Shown here: positions 28,156 to 38,240 of the stretch, in pieces
Layout of the letters: the number at the start of each line of letters is the position of its first letter
How positions within the stretch are numbered: the stretch's first letter is position 1
NCBI RefSeq assembly: GCF_021343995.1
Contig: NZ_JAJTTE010000030.1
Location: 1 to 64,000, forward strand
DNA from: Pseudonocardia terrae
GTDB taxonomy: Bacteria > Actinomycetota > Actinomycetes > Mycobacteriales > Pseudonocardiaceae
Length of the DNA stretch: 64,000 nt
Direction: 5' to 3'
Translations under genes and position numbers: made by a program
The notes under the pieces: model-generated
What the model was told of the DNA's origin: nothing
The model's database searches: none
Seen by the model: the letters and a program-made list of their open reading frames with translations, nothing else

Positions 28156-29094
28156 TCACTCCTCCGGCCGGTGCAGCACCTGGACGTCCGCGGAGAGTCC
28201 GCCCGTCGCGGCGACCGAGCCGATGTAGGTCAGCAGGGTGTCGATGAAGGCCTGGGCGGCGTGGGTCGGGGCGATGTCGGTGCGCCGGGCGAGGGCGACC
28301 GTGCGGTACAGCGGCGGGGTGAGCACCGTGCGACGCAGCCGGGGGCGGCCGGCGAACACCAGGTCCGGCACCACGGCGACGCCGGTGCCGGCCTCGACGA
28401 GCCGGAGCACGGCGTCCATCTCCCCGCCCTCGACGGCGAACCGCGGCGTGACGCCGGCGGCGCGGTAGGCGTCCAGCGTGACCTCGCGCAGGTCGTAGCC
28501 CTGCCGCACCATGACCAGCGAGCGTCGGGACAGCTCGGCCACCGTCATCGACCCGCGGGAGGACGGCGGCTGCCCGGACCGGGGCGAGGCGACGGACAGC
28601 CGTTCGCGCAGGAGGGGCAGGGTGTGCAGCGCGGGATCGACACCGGAGGGCGGCACGATCACGAGCGCCACGTCCAGCGCGCCCCGCGCCAGGTCGCGCA
28701 CCAGCGACTGCGAGCCGTTCTCGGCGAGCTCCAGGTGGATCTCCGGGTGCCGCTCGTGGAACAGCCGCAGGACGTCGGCGAGCAGGCCGATGCACATCGA
28801 CGGCGTGGCCCCGACCCGCACCCGGCCCGTCCGCAACCCGACGAGCTCGGCGACCGAGGTGCGTGCCAGGTCCATGTCCGCGAGCATCCGGCGGGCCAGC
28901 GGCAGCACCGCCTCACCCGCGGGCGTGAGCGTGACGACCTTCCCCCGGTTGACCAGCGGCGCCCCGAGATCGTCCTCGAGGGCTTTGAGCTGCCGGGAAA
29001 GTGTGGGCTGTGCTACACCCACGACATCGGCCGCCCGAGTGAAGCTGCGCACGTCGGCGACCGCCACGAAGTACGCAAGCTGCTGAAGTGTCAC
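28156..29094 (-). CDS. LysR-family transcriptional regulator
   Basis: A 312-residue LysR regulator. The N-terminal winged HTH reads QLAYFVAVADVRSFTRAADVVGVAQPTLSRQLKALEDDLG. The effector domain follows from about residue 90. It is divergent from the first succinate dehydrogenase operon and is the obvious candidate to control it; LysR regulators next to SDH genes are known in Streptomyces and relatives. The GTG start follows a TACGCT box by 6 nt. The effector cannot be inferred. Confidence 0.9.
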   Translation of the reverse strand: MTLQQLAYFVAVADVRSFTRAADVVGVAQPTLSRQLKALEDDLGAPLVNRGKVVTLTPAGEAVLPLARRMLADMDLARTSVAELVGLRTGRVRVGATPSMCIGLLADVLRLFHERHPEIHLELAENGSQSLVRDLARGALDVALVIVPPSGVDPALHTLPLLRERLSVASPRSGQPPSSRGSMTVAELSRRSLVMVRQGYDLREVTLDAYRAAGVTPRFAVEGGEMDAVLRLVEAGTGVAVVPDLVFAGRPRLRRTVLTPPLYRTVALARRTDIAPTHAAQAFIDTLLTYIGSVAATGGLSADVQVLHRPEE

Positions 29095-29100
29095 GGGTAT

Positions 29101-29106
29101 AGCGTA
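29101..29106 (-). promoter_or_regulatory. Putative -10 box of the LysR gene (leaderless)
   Basis: TACGCT on the minus strand, 6 nt, then GTG at 29094. Confidence 0.45.
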
Positions 29107-29108
29107 CG

Positions 29109-29134
29109 TGCATAGATCATGCCGATCTCATGCA
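29109..29134. promoter_or_regulatory. Dyad in the lysR/sdh divergent promoter
   Basis: TGCATAGATC and GATCTCATGCA form an inverted repeat around ATGCC with one bulged base. Its position between divergent LysR and SDH genes makes it a likely LysR binding site. Confidence 0.55.
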
Positions 29135-29170
29135 TTGGACGGCCCGACCCCTGAGTAGTGCACTTGCCGC

Positions 29171-29929
29171 GTGGCGACACAGGTGTCTGACAGGGGCTCG
29201 GCAGCCAAGAAGGCCAGCGGCGGAGCCCCGGCAAGTTCGGCGGCGGCGCCCGCACGGCCCAGGAGGCCGCGCATCCCCGCCGTCCTGCTCAAGTTCGTGA
29301 TCGCGGTCAGCTCCGTGTTCCTGGTGCTGTACCTGATCGCGCACATGATCGGCAACCTCCAGATCTTCTGGGGGCAGACGGCGATCAACGACTACGCGGT
29401 CTGGCTCCGCACCCTCCTGCAGCCCGTGCTCGGCTGGGAGGGCTTCGTGTGGGTGATCCGCATCGTCCTGATGCTGGCGGTGATCGGCCACATCTGGGCG
29501 GCCACCCTGCTGGCGCTGCGGGCCCGCAAGGCGCGGCCGGTGAAGTACGCGGCCGGCAACAAGGTGAAGGGCAACTACACGACCCGCACCATGCGCTGGG
29601 GCGGCGTGATCGTGCTGCTGTTCATCGTCTACCACATCCTGGACCTGACGGTCGGCACGCTGAACCCGAACGGCGAGCACCTCGCCGTCTGGCAGAACGT
29701 GCACGCGGACTTCGCCCCGAGCCGCTGGTACGTGACGATCTGGTACATCGCGGCGCTGATCGCGATCTTCCTGCACCTCCGCCACGGGCTGTGGAGCGCC
29801 GTCCAGACCTTCGGCTGGAACAGCAACCGTCGTGAGCCGGTCCTGAAGGCGATCGCCACGGTCTTCTCGGGCCTGCTGATCCTGGGCTTCCTGATCGTCC
29901 CGGTCTCCGTCACCTTCGGATGGATCTGA
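29171..29929 (+). CDS. sdhC: Succinate dehydrogenase cytochrome b subunit (single large anchor)
   Basis: A 252-residue membrane subunit with five predicted spans, as in the cytochrome b558 anchors of type B succinate:quinone reductases. Histidines that could bind haem are in YLIAHMIGN, VIGHIWAA, VYHILD and FLHLRHGLWS. A polar Ala/Ser-rich N-terminus of about 35 residues precedes the first span. It is the first gene of a tight operon: sdhA starts 1 nt after the stop. The GTG start lacks a strong ribosome binding site. The LysR gene is divergent. Confidence 0.9.
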   Translation: MATQVSDRGSAAKKASGGAPASSAAAPARPRRPRIPAVLLKFVIAVSSVFLVLYLIAHMIGNLQIFWGQTAINDYAVWLRTLLQPVLGWEGFVWVIRIVLMLAVIGHIWAATLLALRARKARPVKYAAGNKVKGNYTTRTMRWGGVIVLLFIVYHILDLTVGTLNPNGEHLAVWQNVHADFAPSRWYVTIWYIAALIAIFLHLRHGLWSAVQTFGWNSNRREPVLKAIATVFSGLLILGFLIVPVSVTFGWI

Positions 29930-29930
29930 T

Positions 29931-31870
<1,940 letters not shown>

Positions 31871-31874
<4 letters not shown>

Positions 31875-32629
31875 AGGTCAACCTGCGTGTCTGGCGGCAG
31901 CACGACGCCGTCGACAAGGGCCGCATGGTCGAGTACGTCGTCGAGGACGCGAGCGAGGACATGTCGTTCCTCGAGCTCCTCGACGTGCTGAACGAGAAGC
32001 TGATCCTCTCGGGCGAGGAGCCCGTCGCGTTCGACCACGACTGCCGCGAGGGCATCTGCGGCACGTGCAGCATGGTCGTCGACGGCCACCCGCACGGGCC
32101 GGAGAAGGCGACCACGGTCTGCCAGCTGCACATGCGGAAGTTCAACGACGGCGCCACGATCACCGTCGAGCCCTTCCGCGCCGGTGCGTTCCCGGTGATC
32201 AAGGACCTGGTCGTCGACCGGGGTGCGTTCGACAAGATCATCCAGGCCGGCGGCTACATCTCCGCCAACACCGGCTCGGCCCCCGAGGCGCACTCCACCC
32301 CGGTGCCGAAGGCCAACGCCGACCGCTCGTTCGCCGCGGCGAACTGCATCGGCTGCGGCGCGTGCGTGGCGGCCTGCCCGAACGGCTCGGCCTCGCTGTT
32401 CCTCGGCGCCAAGCTGACCCACCTCGGCGAGATGCCGCAGGGCCAGCCGGAGCGCTGGGAGCGCGTGGTCAACATGGTCGAGACGCACGACGACGCCGGG
32501 TTCGGCGGCTGCACGAACACCGGTGCGTGCGCCACCGCCTGCCCGAAGGAGATCCCGCTCGACGTGATCTCCCAGCTCAACCACGACTACCTGAAGGCGA
32601 CGGTCGGCGGGCGGCGCAAGAAGGCCTGA
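31871..32629 (+). CDS. sdhB: Succinate dehydrogenase iron-sulfur subunit (operon 1)
   Basis: A 252-residue iron-sulfur subunit. The [2Fe-2S] ligands lie in CREGICGTC and a later cysteine in TTVCQLH. The two C-terminal cluster motifs are CIGCGACVAACP and CTNTGACATACP. It passes electrons from SdhA to the membrane cytochrome b. GTG 31871 overlaps the sdhA stop; the large open frame upstream is a shadow of sdhA. A strong hairpin closes the operon. Confidence 0.95.
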
Positions 32630-32659
32630 CCCCCGCCCCGACGCGGTCGGACAACTCCA

Positions 32660-32701
32660 CACGACGAGCCCGGTTCCCCTGGTGGGGTCGGGCTCGTCGT
32701 G
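32660..32701 (+). terminator. Terminator hairpin of SDH operon 1
   Basis: CACGACGAGCCCG (32660-32672) pairs perfectly with CGGGCTCGTCGTG (32689-32701), a 13-bp stem with a 16-nt loop that can pair further (CCCC/GGGG). There is no U-run. Confidence 0.8.
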
Positions 32702-32851
32702 CTGCGTGACGAGTCGGACACGCACTGTGACGTCCGTCTCGCCTACCCATTTGTTCCCCACCTGACACACCCCTCGTGTGATCCACGTCGTAGGCTCCCT
32801 GTGATCCGCACTACAGGCAAAGACGCCGGAGAAGACGGGGACGAGAACGAC

Positions 32852-33664
32852 GTGTCATCCACCACCGACATCGCCGATCAGCGGGCCGCGGGCCGGGCCC
32901 GGATCGCGGCACGGACGCTCCGCACGGACCGCTGGTGGCTCCCACCGTTGCTCAATCTGGTGGGGCTCGGGGCGTGGGTCGTCTACGCCACCGTCCGGGC
33001 CTTCATGCAGGCCTGGTACTTCGTGCCGGAGTACAACTACCTGACGCCGTTCTACTCACCCTGCGTGTCCTACGGGTGCGTGGAGCAGGCCGCCCACTTC
33101 GGCCGGTTCGTGCCGGACGTGCCCTGGCTGCCGTTCGCGCTGATCTCGCTGCCGTTCCTGCTGCTGTTCCGGCTGACCTGCTACTACTACCGCAAGGCCT
33201 ACTACCGGGCCTTCTGGGGCAGCCCGCCGGCCTGTGCCGTGGCCGAGCCGCACGGCAAGTACACCGGCGAGACCCGCTTCCCGCTGATCCTGCAGAACCT
33301 GCACCGGTACTTCTTCTACATCGCGGCGATCATCTCGATCATCAACACGTACGACGCGATCCGGGCGTTCGTCAAGGCCGACGGCAGCTTCGGGCTGGGC
33401 CTGGGCAACATCATCCTGGTCGCGAACGTGGTGCTGCTCTGGGCCTACACGGTGTCGTGCCACTCGTGCCGCAGCATCGTCGGCGGCCGGCTCAACCACT
33501 TCTCGCGGCACCCGATGCGGTACAAGGCCTGGACCTTCGTGACCAGGCTCAACGGTAAGCACATGCAACTGGCGTGGACCACGCTGGCCAGCCTCGCGAT
33601 CACGGACGCCTACATCATGTGCGTCTCCGCGGGCTGGATTCCCGACCTGCGGATCGTGGGGTGA
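32852..33664 (+). CDS. Membrane anchor of the second (mycobacterial Sdh1-type) succinate dehydrogenase
   Basis: A 270-residue membrane protein with about five spans, unrelated in sequence to the anchor at 29171. Its length and position resemble Rv0249c, the anchor of mycobacterial Sdh1. Cysteines occur in FYSPCVSYGC and in SCHSCRS, a pattern that could bind a cofactor. GTG 32852 gives a length near that of the mycobacterial protein; the frame is open to 32699 but the extra part is a polar shadow. It begins the three-gene operon. Confidence 0.82.
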   Translation: MSSTTDIADQRAAGRARIAARTLRTDRWWLPPLLNLVGLGAWVVYATVRAFMQAWYFVPEYNYLTPFYSPCVSYGCVEQAAHFGRFVPDVPWLPFALISLPFLLLFRLTCYYYRKAYYRAFWGSPPACAVAEPHGKYTGETRFPLILQNLHRYFFYIAAIISIINTYDAIRAFVKADGSFGLGLGNIILVANVVLLWAYTVSCHSCRSIVGGRLNHFSRHPMRYKAWTFVTRLNGKHMQLAWTTLASLAITDAYIMCVSAGWIPDLRIVG

Positions 33665-33668
33665 CGTG

Positions 33669-35612
33669 ATGGCGGACAGGGACGACCGGAGCATCGAGCA
33701 CCACTCCTACGACGTCGTCGTGATCGGCGCCGGGGGTGCGGGCCTGCGGGCGGCGATCGAGGCGAGACTCCAGGGCAAGCGGGTCGCGATCATCTCGAAG
33801 TCGCTGTTCGGCAAGGCGCACACCGTGATGGCCGAGGGCGGGTGCGCGGCCGCGATGGGCAACGCGAACCCGAACGACAACTGGCAGGTCCACTACCGCG
33901 ACACCATGCGCGGCGGGAAGTTCCTCAACAACTGGCGGATGGCCGAGCTGCACGCCAAGGAGGCGCCGGACCGCGTCTGGGAGCTGGAGACCTACGGCGC
34001 GCTGTTCGACCGCACCAAGGACGGCAAGATCAGCCAGCGCAACTTCGGCGGGCACACCTACCCGCGGCTGGCGCACGTCGGCGACCGCACCGGCCTGGAG
34101 CTGATCCGCACGCTGCAGCAGAAGATCGTGTCCCTGCAGCAGGACGACCACGAGGTCACCGGCGACTACCAGGCGAACCTGCGCGTCTTCCACGAGTGCA
34201 CGATCACCGAGCTGTTCACCACGAGCCCGGGTCCGGGTGCCCCGGCGGAGGAGCGTCGGATCGCGGGCTGCTTCGGCTACTTCCGCAACGACGGGCGCTT
34301 CGTGCGGTTCGACGCGCCCGCGATCGTCATGGCGACCGGCGGGGTCGGCAAGAGCTACCAGGTCACGTCGAACTCCTGGGAGTACACCGGCGACGGCCAC
34401 GCGCTGGCCCTGCGCGCCGGCGCGACGCTGATCAACATGGAGTTCCTGCAGTTCCACCCGACGGGCATGGTCTGGCCGCCGTCGGTGAAGGGCATCCTCG
34501 TCACCGAGTCGGTCCGCGGCGACGGCGGCGTGCTCCGGAACTCCGAGGGCGAGCGGTTCATGTTCGAGTACGTCCCGGACGTGTTCAAGGAGCAGTACGC
34601 CACCAGCGAGGAGGAGGCGGACCGCTGGTACACCGACCCGGACAACAACCGCCGCCCGCCGGAGCTGCTCCCGCGCGACGAGGTCGCCCGCGCGATCAAC
34701 TCCGAGGTCAAGGCCGGGCGGGGCAGCCCGCACGGCGGGGTGTTCCTGGACATCGCCTCCCGGCTCAAGCCCGAGGAGATCCTCAAGCGGCTGCCGTCGA
34801 TGCACCACCAGTTCAAGGAGCTGGCCGACGTCGACATCACCAAGGAGCCGATGGAGGTCGGCCCGACCTGCCACTACGTGATGGGCGGGATCGAGGTCGA
34901 CCCGGACACCGGGATGAGCTCGGTGCCGGGCCTGTTCGCGGCCGGGGAGTGCTCGGGCGGCATGCACGGGTCGAACCGGCTGGGCGGCAACTCGCTGTCC
35001 GACCTGCTCGTCTTCGGGCGGCGGTGCGGGCTGTTCGCGGCCGAGTACGTCGACGCCCTCGGCGGGCTTCCGCAGGTCGCGTCCGGCGACGTCGAGGCGG
35101 CGATCGAGCGGGCCCTGCTGCCCTTCTCCAGCGCCACCGACGGCGGCGAGAACCCGTTCGTCGTGCAGCTGGAGCTGCAGAGGACCATGCACGAGCTCGT
35201 CGGGATCATCCGCAAGGCCGACGAGATGGAGATGGCGCTCAAGAAGCTCGAGGACATCGCGACCCGCACCCGCACCGTCAGCGTGGAGGGCCACCGGGAG
35301 TTCAACCCGGGCTGGCACCTCGCCCTGGACCTGCGGAACATGCTGCTGGTCTCGCTGTGCGTGGGGAAGGCGGCGCTCGAGCGGCAGGAGAGCCGCGGTG
35401 GCCACACCCGGGACGACTTCCCGGTGATGGACTCCGACTGGCGGCACGTCCTGCTGGTCTGCCGCGGCCTCGGCGAGGACGACGTGGAGCTGACCCGCAA
35501 GGAGCAGATACCCATGCGGCCGGAGCTCTTCGACCTCTTCGAGCTCGACGAACTGAAGAAGTACTACACCGGCGAGGAGCTCGGCGGTCACCGGACGGAG
35601 CCTGCGAAGTGA
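33669..35612 (+). CDS. Succinate dehydrogenase/fumarate reductase flavoprotein (operon 2)
   Basis: A 647-residue flavoprotein close in length to Rv0248c. The FAD motif is VVIGAGGAGLRAA, the flavin-linking histidine is in GKAHTVMAEGGCAAAMG, and the active-site region reads QFHPTGMVWPPSVKGILVTESVRGDGG. The C-terminal FAD contact is GLFAAGECSGGMHGSNRLGGNSLSDLLVFG. I use ATG 33669; GTG 33666 in the same frame is possible. A bridging mini-ORF links its stop to the next gene. Confidence 0.93.
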   Translation: MADRDDRSIEHHSYDVVVIGAGGAGLRAAIEARLQGKRVAIISKSLFGKAHTVMAEGGCAAAMGNANPNDNWQVHYRDTMRGGKFLNNWRMAELHAKEAPDRVWELETYGALFDRTKDGKISQRNFGGHTYPRLAHVGDRTGLELIRTLQQKIVSLQQDDHEVTGDYQANLRVFHECTITELFTTSPGPGAPAEERRIAGCFGYFRNDGRFVRFDAPAIVMATGGVGKSYQVTSNSWEYTGDGHALALRAGATLINMEFLQFHPTGMVWPPSVKGILVTESVRGDGGVLRNSEGERFMFEYVPDVFKEQYATSEEEADRWYTDPDNNRRPPELLPRDEVARAINSEVKAGRGSPHGGVFLDIASRLKPEEILKRLPSMHHQFKELADVDITKEPMEVGPTCHYVMGGIEVDPDTGMSSVPGLFAAGECSGGMHGSNRLGGNSLSDLLVFGRRCGLFAAEYVDALGGLPQVASGDVEAAIERALLPFSSATDGGENPFVVQLELQRTMHELVGIIRKADEMEMALKKLEDIATRTRTVSVEGHREFNPGWHLALDLRNMLLVSLCVGKAALERQESRGGHTRDDFPVMDSDWRHVLLVCRGLGEDDVELTRKEQIPMRPELFDLFELDELKKYYTGEELGGHRTEPAK

Positions 35613-35644
35613 GCATCGAGCAGAGTGCGGGGGAGAGGGCCTGA
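35609..35644 (+). other. Bridging mini-ORF (MSIEQSAGERA) between the operon-2 flavoprotein and iron-sulfur genes
   Basis: GTG 35609 overlaps the flavoprotein stop as GTGA. Eleven codons later the stop at 35642-35644 overlaps the next ATG as TGATG. The strong ribosome binding site GGGGGAGAGGG of the next gene is inside it. Confidence 0.4.
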
Positions 35645-36393
35645 TGGCGAAGCACGACCATCACTTCCGCGTGTGGCGCGGCGACGCCGAGGGCGGCCAG
35701 CTCGTCGACTACCCGGTGGAGGTCAACGACGGCGAGGTCGTCCTCGACATCATCCACCGGCTGCAGCAGACCGAGGCCGGCGATCTCGCCGTGCGGTGGA
35801 ACTGCAAGGCGGGCAAGTGCGGCTCGTGCTCGGCGGAGATCAACGGCCGGCCGCGGCTGATGTGCATGACCCGCATGTCGACCTTCGCCGACGACGAGGT
35901 CGTCACGGTGACCCCGCTGCGCACGTTCCCGGTGATCCGCGACCTGGTCACGGACGTCGAGTACAACTACGTCAAGGCCCGCGAGGTGCCCGCGTTCGCC
36001 CCGCCGGCGGGCGTGGCGCCCGGCGAGTACCGGATGCAGCAGGTCGACGTGGAGCGGAGCCAGGAGTTCCGCAAGTGCATCGAGTGCTACCTGTGCCAGA
36101 ACACCTGCCACGCGGTGCGCGACCACGAGGAGAACAAGGCCGCCTTCTCCGGCCCGCGCTTCCTCATGCGGATCGCCGAGCTGGACATGCACCCGCTCGA
36201 CGCCGCGGACCGCCGGGACCTCGCGCAGGAGGACCACGGCCTCGGCTACTGCAACATCACCAAGTGCTGCACCGAGGTCTGCCCGGAGCACATCAAGATC
36301 ACCGACAACGCGATCATCCCGCTGAAGGAGCGGGTGGTGGACCGGAAGTACGACCCGGTGGTCTGGCTGGGCAACAAGCTGTTCCGCCGTTGA
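35644..36393 (+). CDS. Succinate dehydrogenase/fumarate reductase iron-sulfur subunit (operon 2)
   Basis: A 249-residue iron-sulfur subunit, nearly the length of Rv0247c. The [2Fe-2S] ligands lie in CKAGKCGSC with a later cysteine in LMCMTRM. The cluster motifs are CIECYLCQNTC and CNITKCCTEVCP. It completes the Sdh1-type operon. The convergent chitosanase gene begins its 3' end 31 nt later, with a shared hairpin between them. Confidence 0.93.
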   Translation: MAKHDHHFRVWRGDAEGGQLVDYPVEVNDGEVVLDIIHRLQQTEAGDLAVRWNCKAGKCGSCSAEINGRPRLMCMTRMSTFADDEVVTVTPLRTFPVIRDLVTDVEYNYVKAREVPAFAPPAGVAPGEYRMQQVDVERSQEFRKCIECYLCQNTCHAVRDHEENKAAFSGPRFLMRIAELDMHPLDAADRRDLAQEDHGLGYCNITKCCTEVCPEHIKITDNAIIPLKERVVDRKYDPVVWLGNKLFRR

Positions 36394-36400
36394 CCGCCTC

Positions 36401-36428
36401 GTGGGCCGGCGGTTCTCCGCCGGCTCAC
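36401..36428. terminator. Bidirectional hairpin between SDH operon 2 and the chitosanase gene
   Basis: GTGGGCCGGCGG (36401-36412), loop TTCT, CCGCCGGCTCAC (36417-36428): a 12-bp stem with one G-T pair. It includes the chitosanase stop codon at 36425-36427. Confidence 0.75.
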
Positions 36429-37261
36429 GGCAGGTCGTCACGCGGCTCCGGGTCGGTCGGCATCGTGAACTCGTCGCCGTAGACCGACCAGGAGAACGGG
36501 GTGGTCAGCTCCGGGTTCCCGGAGTCGAGGAGCCGGCCGAACAGGGCGACCCGGCCGTCGGGCGGGTTGTCGCCCCACTCGGTCAGCACCGCCGACCGGC
36601 GGGCGAGGAAGCCGGCCAGCCAGGCCGTCTCCGCGCCCCCGCCGGACGGCGGGGTGCCGGGCGTGCGGGACCGGATGTCGGTGAACGAGCCGTCGCCGGA
36701 TCCCGCCTCGCCCGGTCCGTGGTTCACGGCCGTGTCGTAGTAGAGCGCCCGGCCGAGCGGGCCGAGCCCGTCGGCGACCGCGGCCTCGTGGGCGGGACGC
36801 CAGTAGACCTCGTCGCGGAGCTCCCGTTGGCACCGGCGGAACACCGGGTCGGTGCGCGCTGCCTGCGCCCATGCGGTCCGGAAGGCCGGCCCGAGGTGCC
36901 GGTCGGCGGCGGCCGACGCGCCGGCGCCGTCGCGGCCGTAGTCGGCCCGGTCGACGGTCTCCCCGAACTCCGCGCAGGCGCGCAGGCCGGGCAGGTACGG
37001 CGCGAGCGGGTTGCCGCTGGGCCGCGCACGGGCGTAGCGCTCGACGAGCTCGAGCATGTCCGACGTCGCGCTGGTGAAGCCGACGAGGCCGCCGGTGTAG
37101 CCGCGGCCGTCCCGGATGTCCTCGACGTAGTCGTACTGTTCCCACCAGGCGACGGTCGAGTTCTCCGCGGTGGACGTCAGCCGGAAGGCCTTCTCGCGGA
37201 CGATCGCGTCCGCGGCGGCCGGGTGGTCGTCGCCGCGCCCGAAGAGCCGTGACAGCCGCAC
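36425..37261 (-). CDS. GH46-family chitosanase-like protein without signal peptide
   Basis: A 278-residue protein with a full GH46 domain, which cleaves chitosan. The catalytic pair is Glu33 in STAENST and Asp51 in DIRDGRGYTGG, 18 residues apart as in Streptomyces N174 chitosanase (Glu22/Asp40). Further family marks are GFTSATSDMLELVERYA, LAPYLPGLRA, LGRALYYDTAVNHGPG and WSVYGDEFT. The N-terminus MRLSRLFGRGDDHPAAADAI has no hydrophobic stretch, so no Sec or Tat signal is visible. The GTG follows GGGGGA. It is probably co-transcribed with the small gene 16 nt upstream. Confidence 0.85.
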   Translation of the reverse strand: MRLSRLFGRGDDHPAAADAIVREKAFRLTSTAENSTVAWWEQYDYVEDIRDGRGYTGGLVGFTSATSDMLELVERYARARPSGNPLAPYLPGLRACAEFGETVDRADYGRDGAGASAAADRHLGPAFRTAWAQAARTDPVFRRCQRELRDEVYWRPAHEAAVADGLGPLGRALYYDTAVNHGPGEAGSGDGSFTDIRSRTPGTPPSGGGAETAWLAGFLARRSAVLTEWGDNPPDGRVALFGRLLDSGNPELTTPFSWSVYGDEFTMPTDPEPRDDLP

Positions 37262-37277
37262 GATCGCGTCCCCCGTT

Positions 37278-37646
37278 CTACGGACCCATCGAGCGACGGA
37301 TCTCCTCGAGCCTGTCCCTGGCCTTCCGGTCCCGCTCGGCGAGCTGCTCGTCAGCCGTCCGGCCGGCCTCGGTGTCGCCGGTGAGCTCCTGCCACCCGGC
37401 GGCGGTCGCGGCGCGGCCTTCGATCTTGTCCCGGACGTAGTCGAGCGTGGGTACGCCCTCGTCGGTGTAGCCCGAGGCGGGCGGGCTGCCGGGCGCGGGC
37501 GGGGCGACCGGGACGACGGGCGCGGTCCCCGCCGCAGAGCCCGCCACGGTCTCCGGCTCCACGATCTCGGCGTCGATCGGCTCGTCGGCCGCCTGCGCGG
37601 CAGCGTCGGCGGGGTCGGCGGGGAGTGGGTCGTCGGGCCGGCTCAT
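37278..37646 (-). CDS. Small acidic protein of unknown function
   Basis: A 122-residue acidic protein. The N-terminal half is Pro/Ala-rich and probably disordered. The C-terminal 55 residues (TDEGVPTLDYVRDKIEGRAATAAGW, then TADEQLAERDRKARDRLEEI) are helical and charged; VRDKIEGR recalls a short segment of the PspA-family protein in this window (VRDKIERR), but that is too little for homology. ATG 37646 has CAGGAGGC upstream. It is 16 nt upstream of the chitosanase gene. Confidence 0.65.
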   Translation of the reverse strand: MSRPDDPLPADPADAAAQAADEPIDAEIVEPETVAGSAAGTAPVVPVAPPAPGSPPASGYTDEGVPTLDYVRDKIEGRAATAAGWQELTGDTEAGRTADEQLAERDRKARDRLEEIRRSMGP

Positions 37647-37758
37647 GTCGGTGCCTCCTGTCCGCGCGGTGGTGACCACGCTACGCGGCCCGCCCACCCG
37701 TCGGATCCGGGTCGACCCCGATCCCGCGCCGGGGGGCGGGGGAGGAGATCCTTCGGGG

Positions 37759-38100
37759 GTGACGCGTGTTGTGCGGGAGCTCGTGGTGGTCTACGACGTG
37801 GCCTGCCCGCACTGCTCCCGCATCGCGCGCGAGCTGCCGGAGTGCGTGACCGTGAAGGTCAGGGTGCGGCCCTGCACCGAGCCGCGGCTGGCGGAGATCT
37901 ACCCGAACCTGCCCGCGGCGGTCGCGGGCTGCCGCACCCCGGCCGTCGGGGTGCTGCGCATCGACGGGCAGGTGCGCTGGTGGACGGGCCTGTCCGGGGC
38001 CGTCGGGATCCTGCCGGTGCTGCGGCCGGGGGAGCTGGGGCGGGCCGTCGGGCTGTTGCGCACGGCGCTGGGGACGCCGCGCCGTGCCCCGGGACCGTGA
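37759..38100 (+). CDS. Thioredoxin-fold-like small protein with CxxC motif
   Basis: A 113-residue protein that starts VTRVVRELVVVYDVACPHCSRIARELPE. A beta-strand followed by CPHC and a helix is the thioredoxin-fold active-site arrangement, although the usual cis-proline is not certain (RTPAVGVL is a candidate). It may act as a thiol-disulfide oxidoreductase in the cytoplasm, since no signal peptide is present. It is divergent from the small acidic gene. The GTG follows CGGGGG at close distance. Confidence 0.6.
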   Translation: MTRVVRELVVVYDVACPHCSRIARELPECVTVKVRVRPCTEPRLAEIYPNLPAAVAGCRTPAVGVLRIDGQVRWWTGLSGAVGILPVLRPGELGRAVGLLRTALGTPRRAPGP

Positions 38101-38227
38101 CCGGGCGCGGCGACACCGCACCGCGGCGACACCGCGACACTCCGACACCGCACCACCGCAACGCCCGGCACCGCGACACCGGGACGCGGTTCGCCGCGGG
38201 TGATCGCGAACGGTCGGTGCCGGGCAC

Positions 38228-38233
38228 TAGCGT
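38228..38233 (+). promoter_or_regulatory. Putative -10 box of the S9 peptidase gene (leaderless)
   Basis: TAGCGT, 7 nt, then GTG at 38241. The stretch before it (38102-38190) is a CGACACCGC-rich degenerate repeat. Confidence 0.5.
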
Positions 38234-38240
38234 GGCCGGC

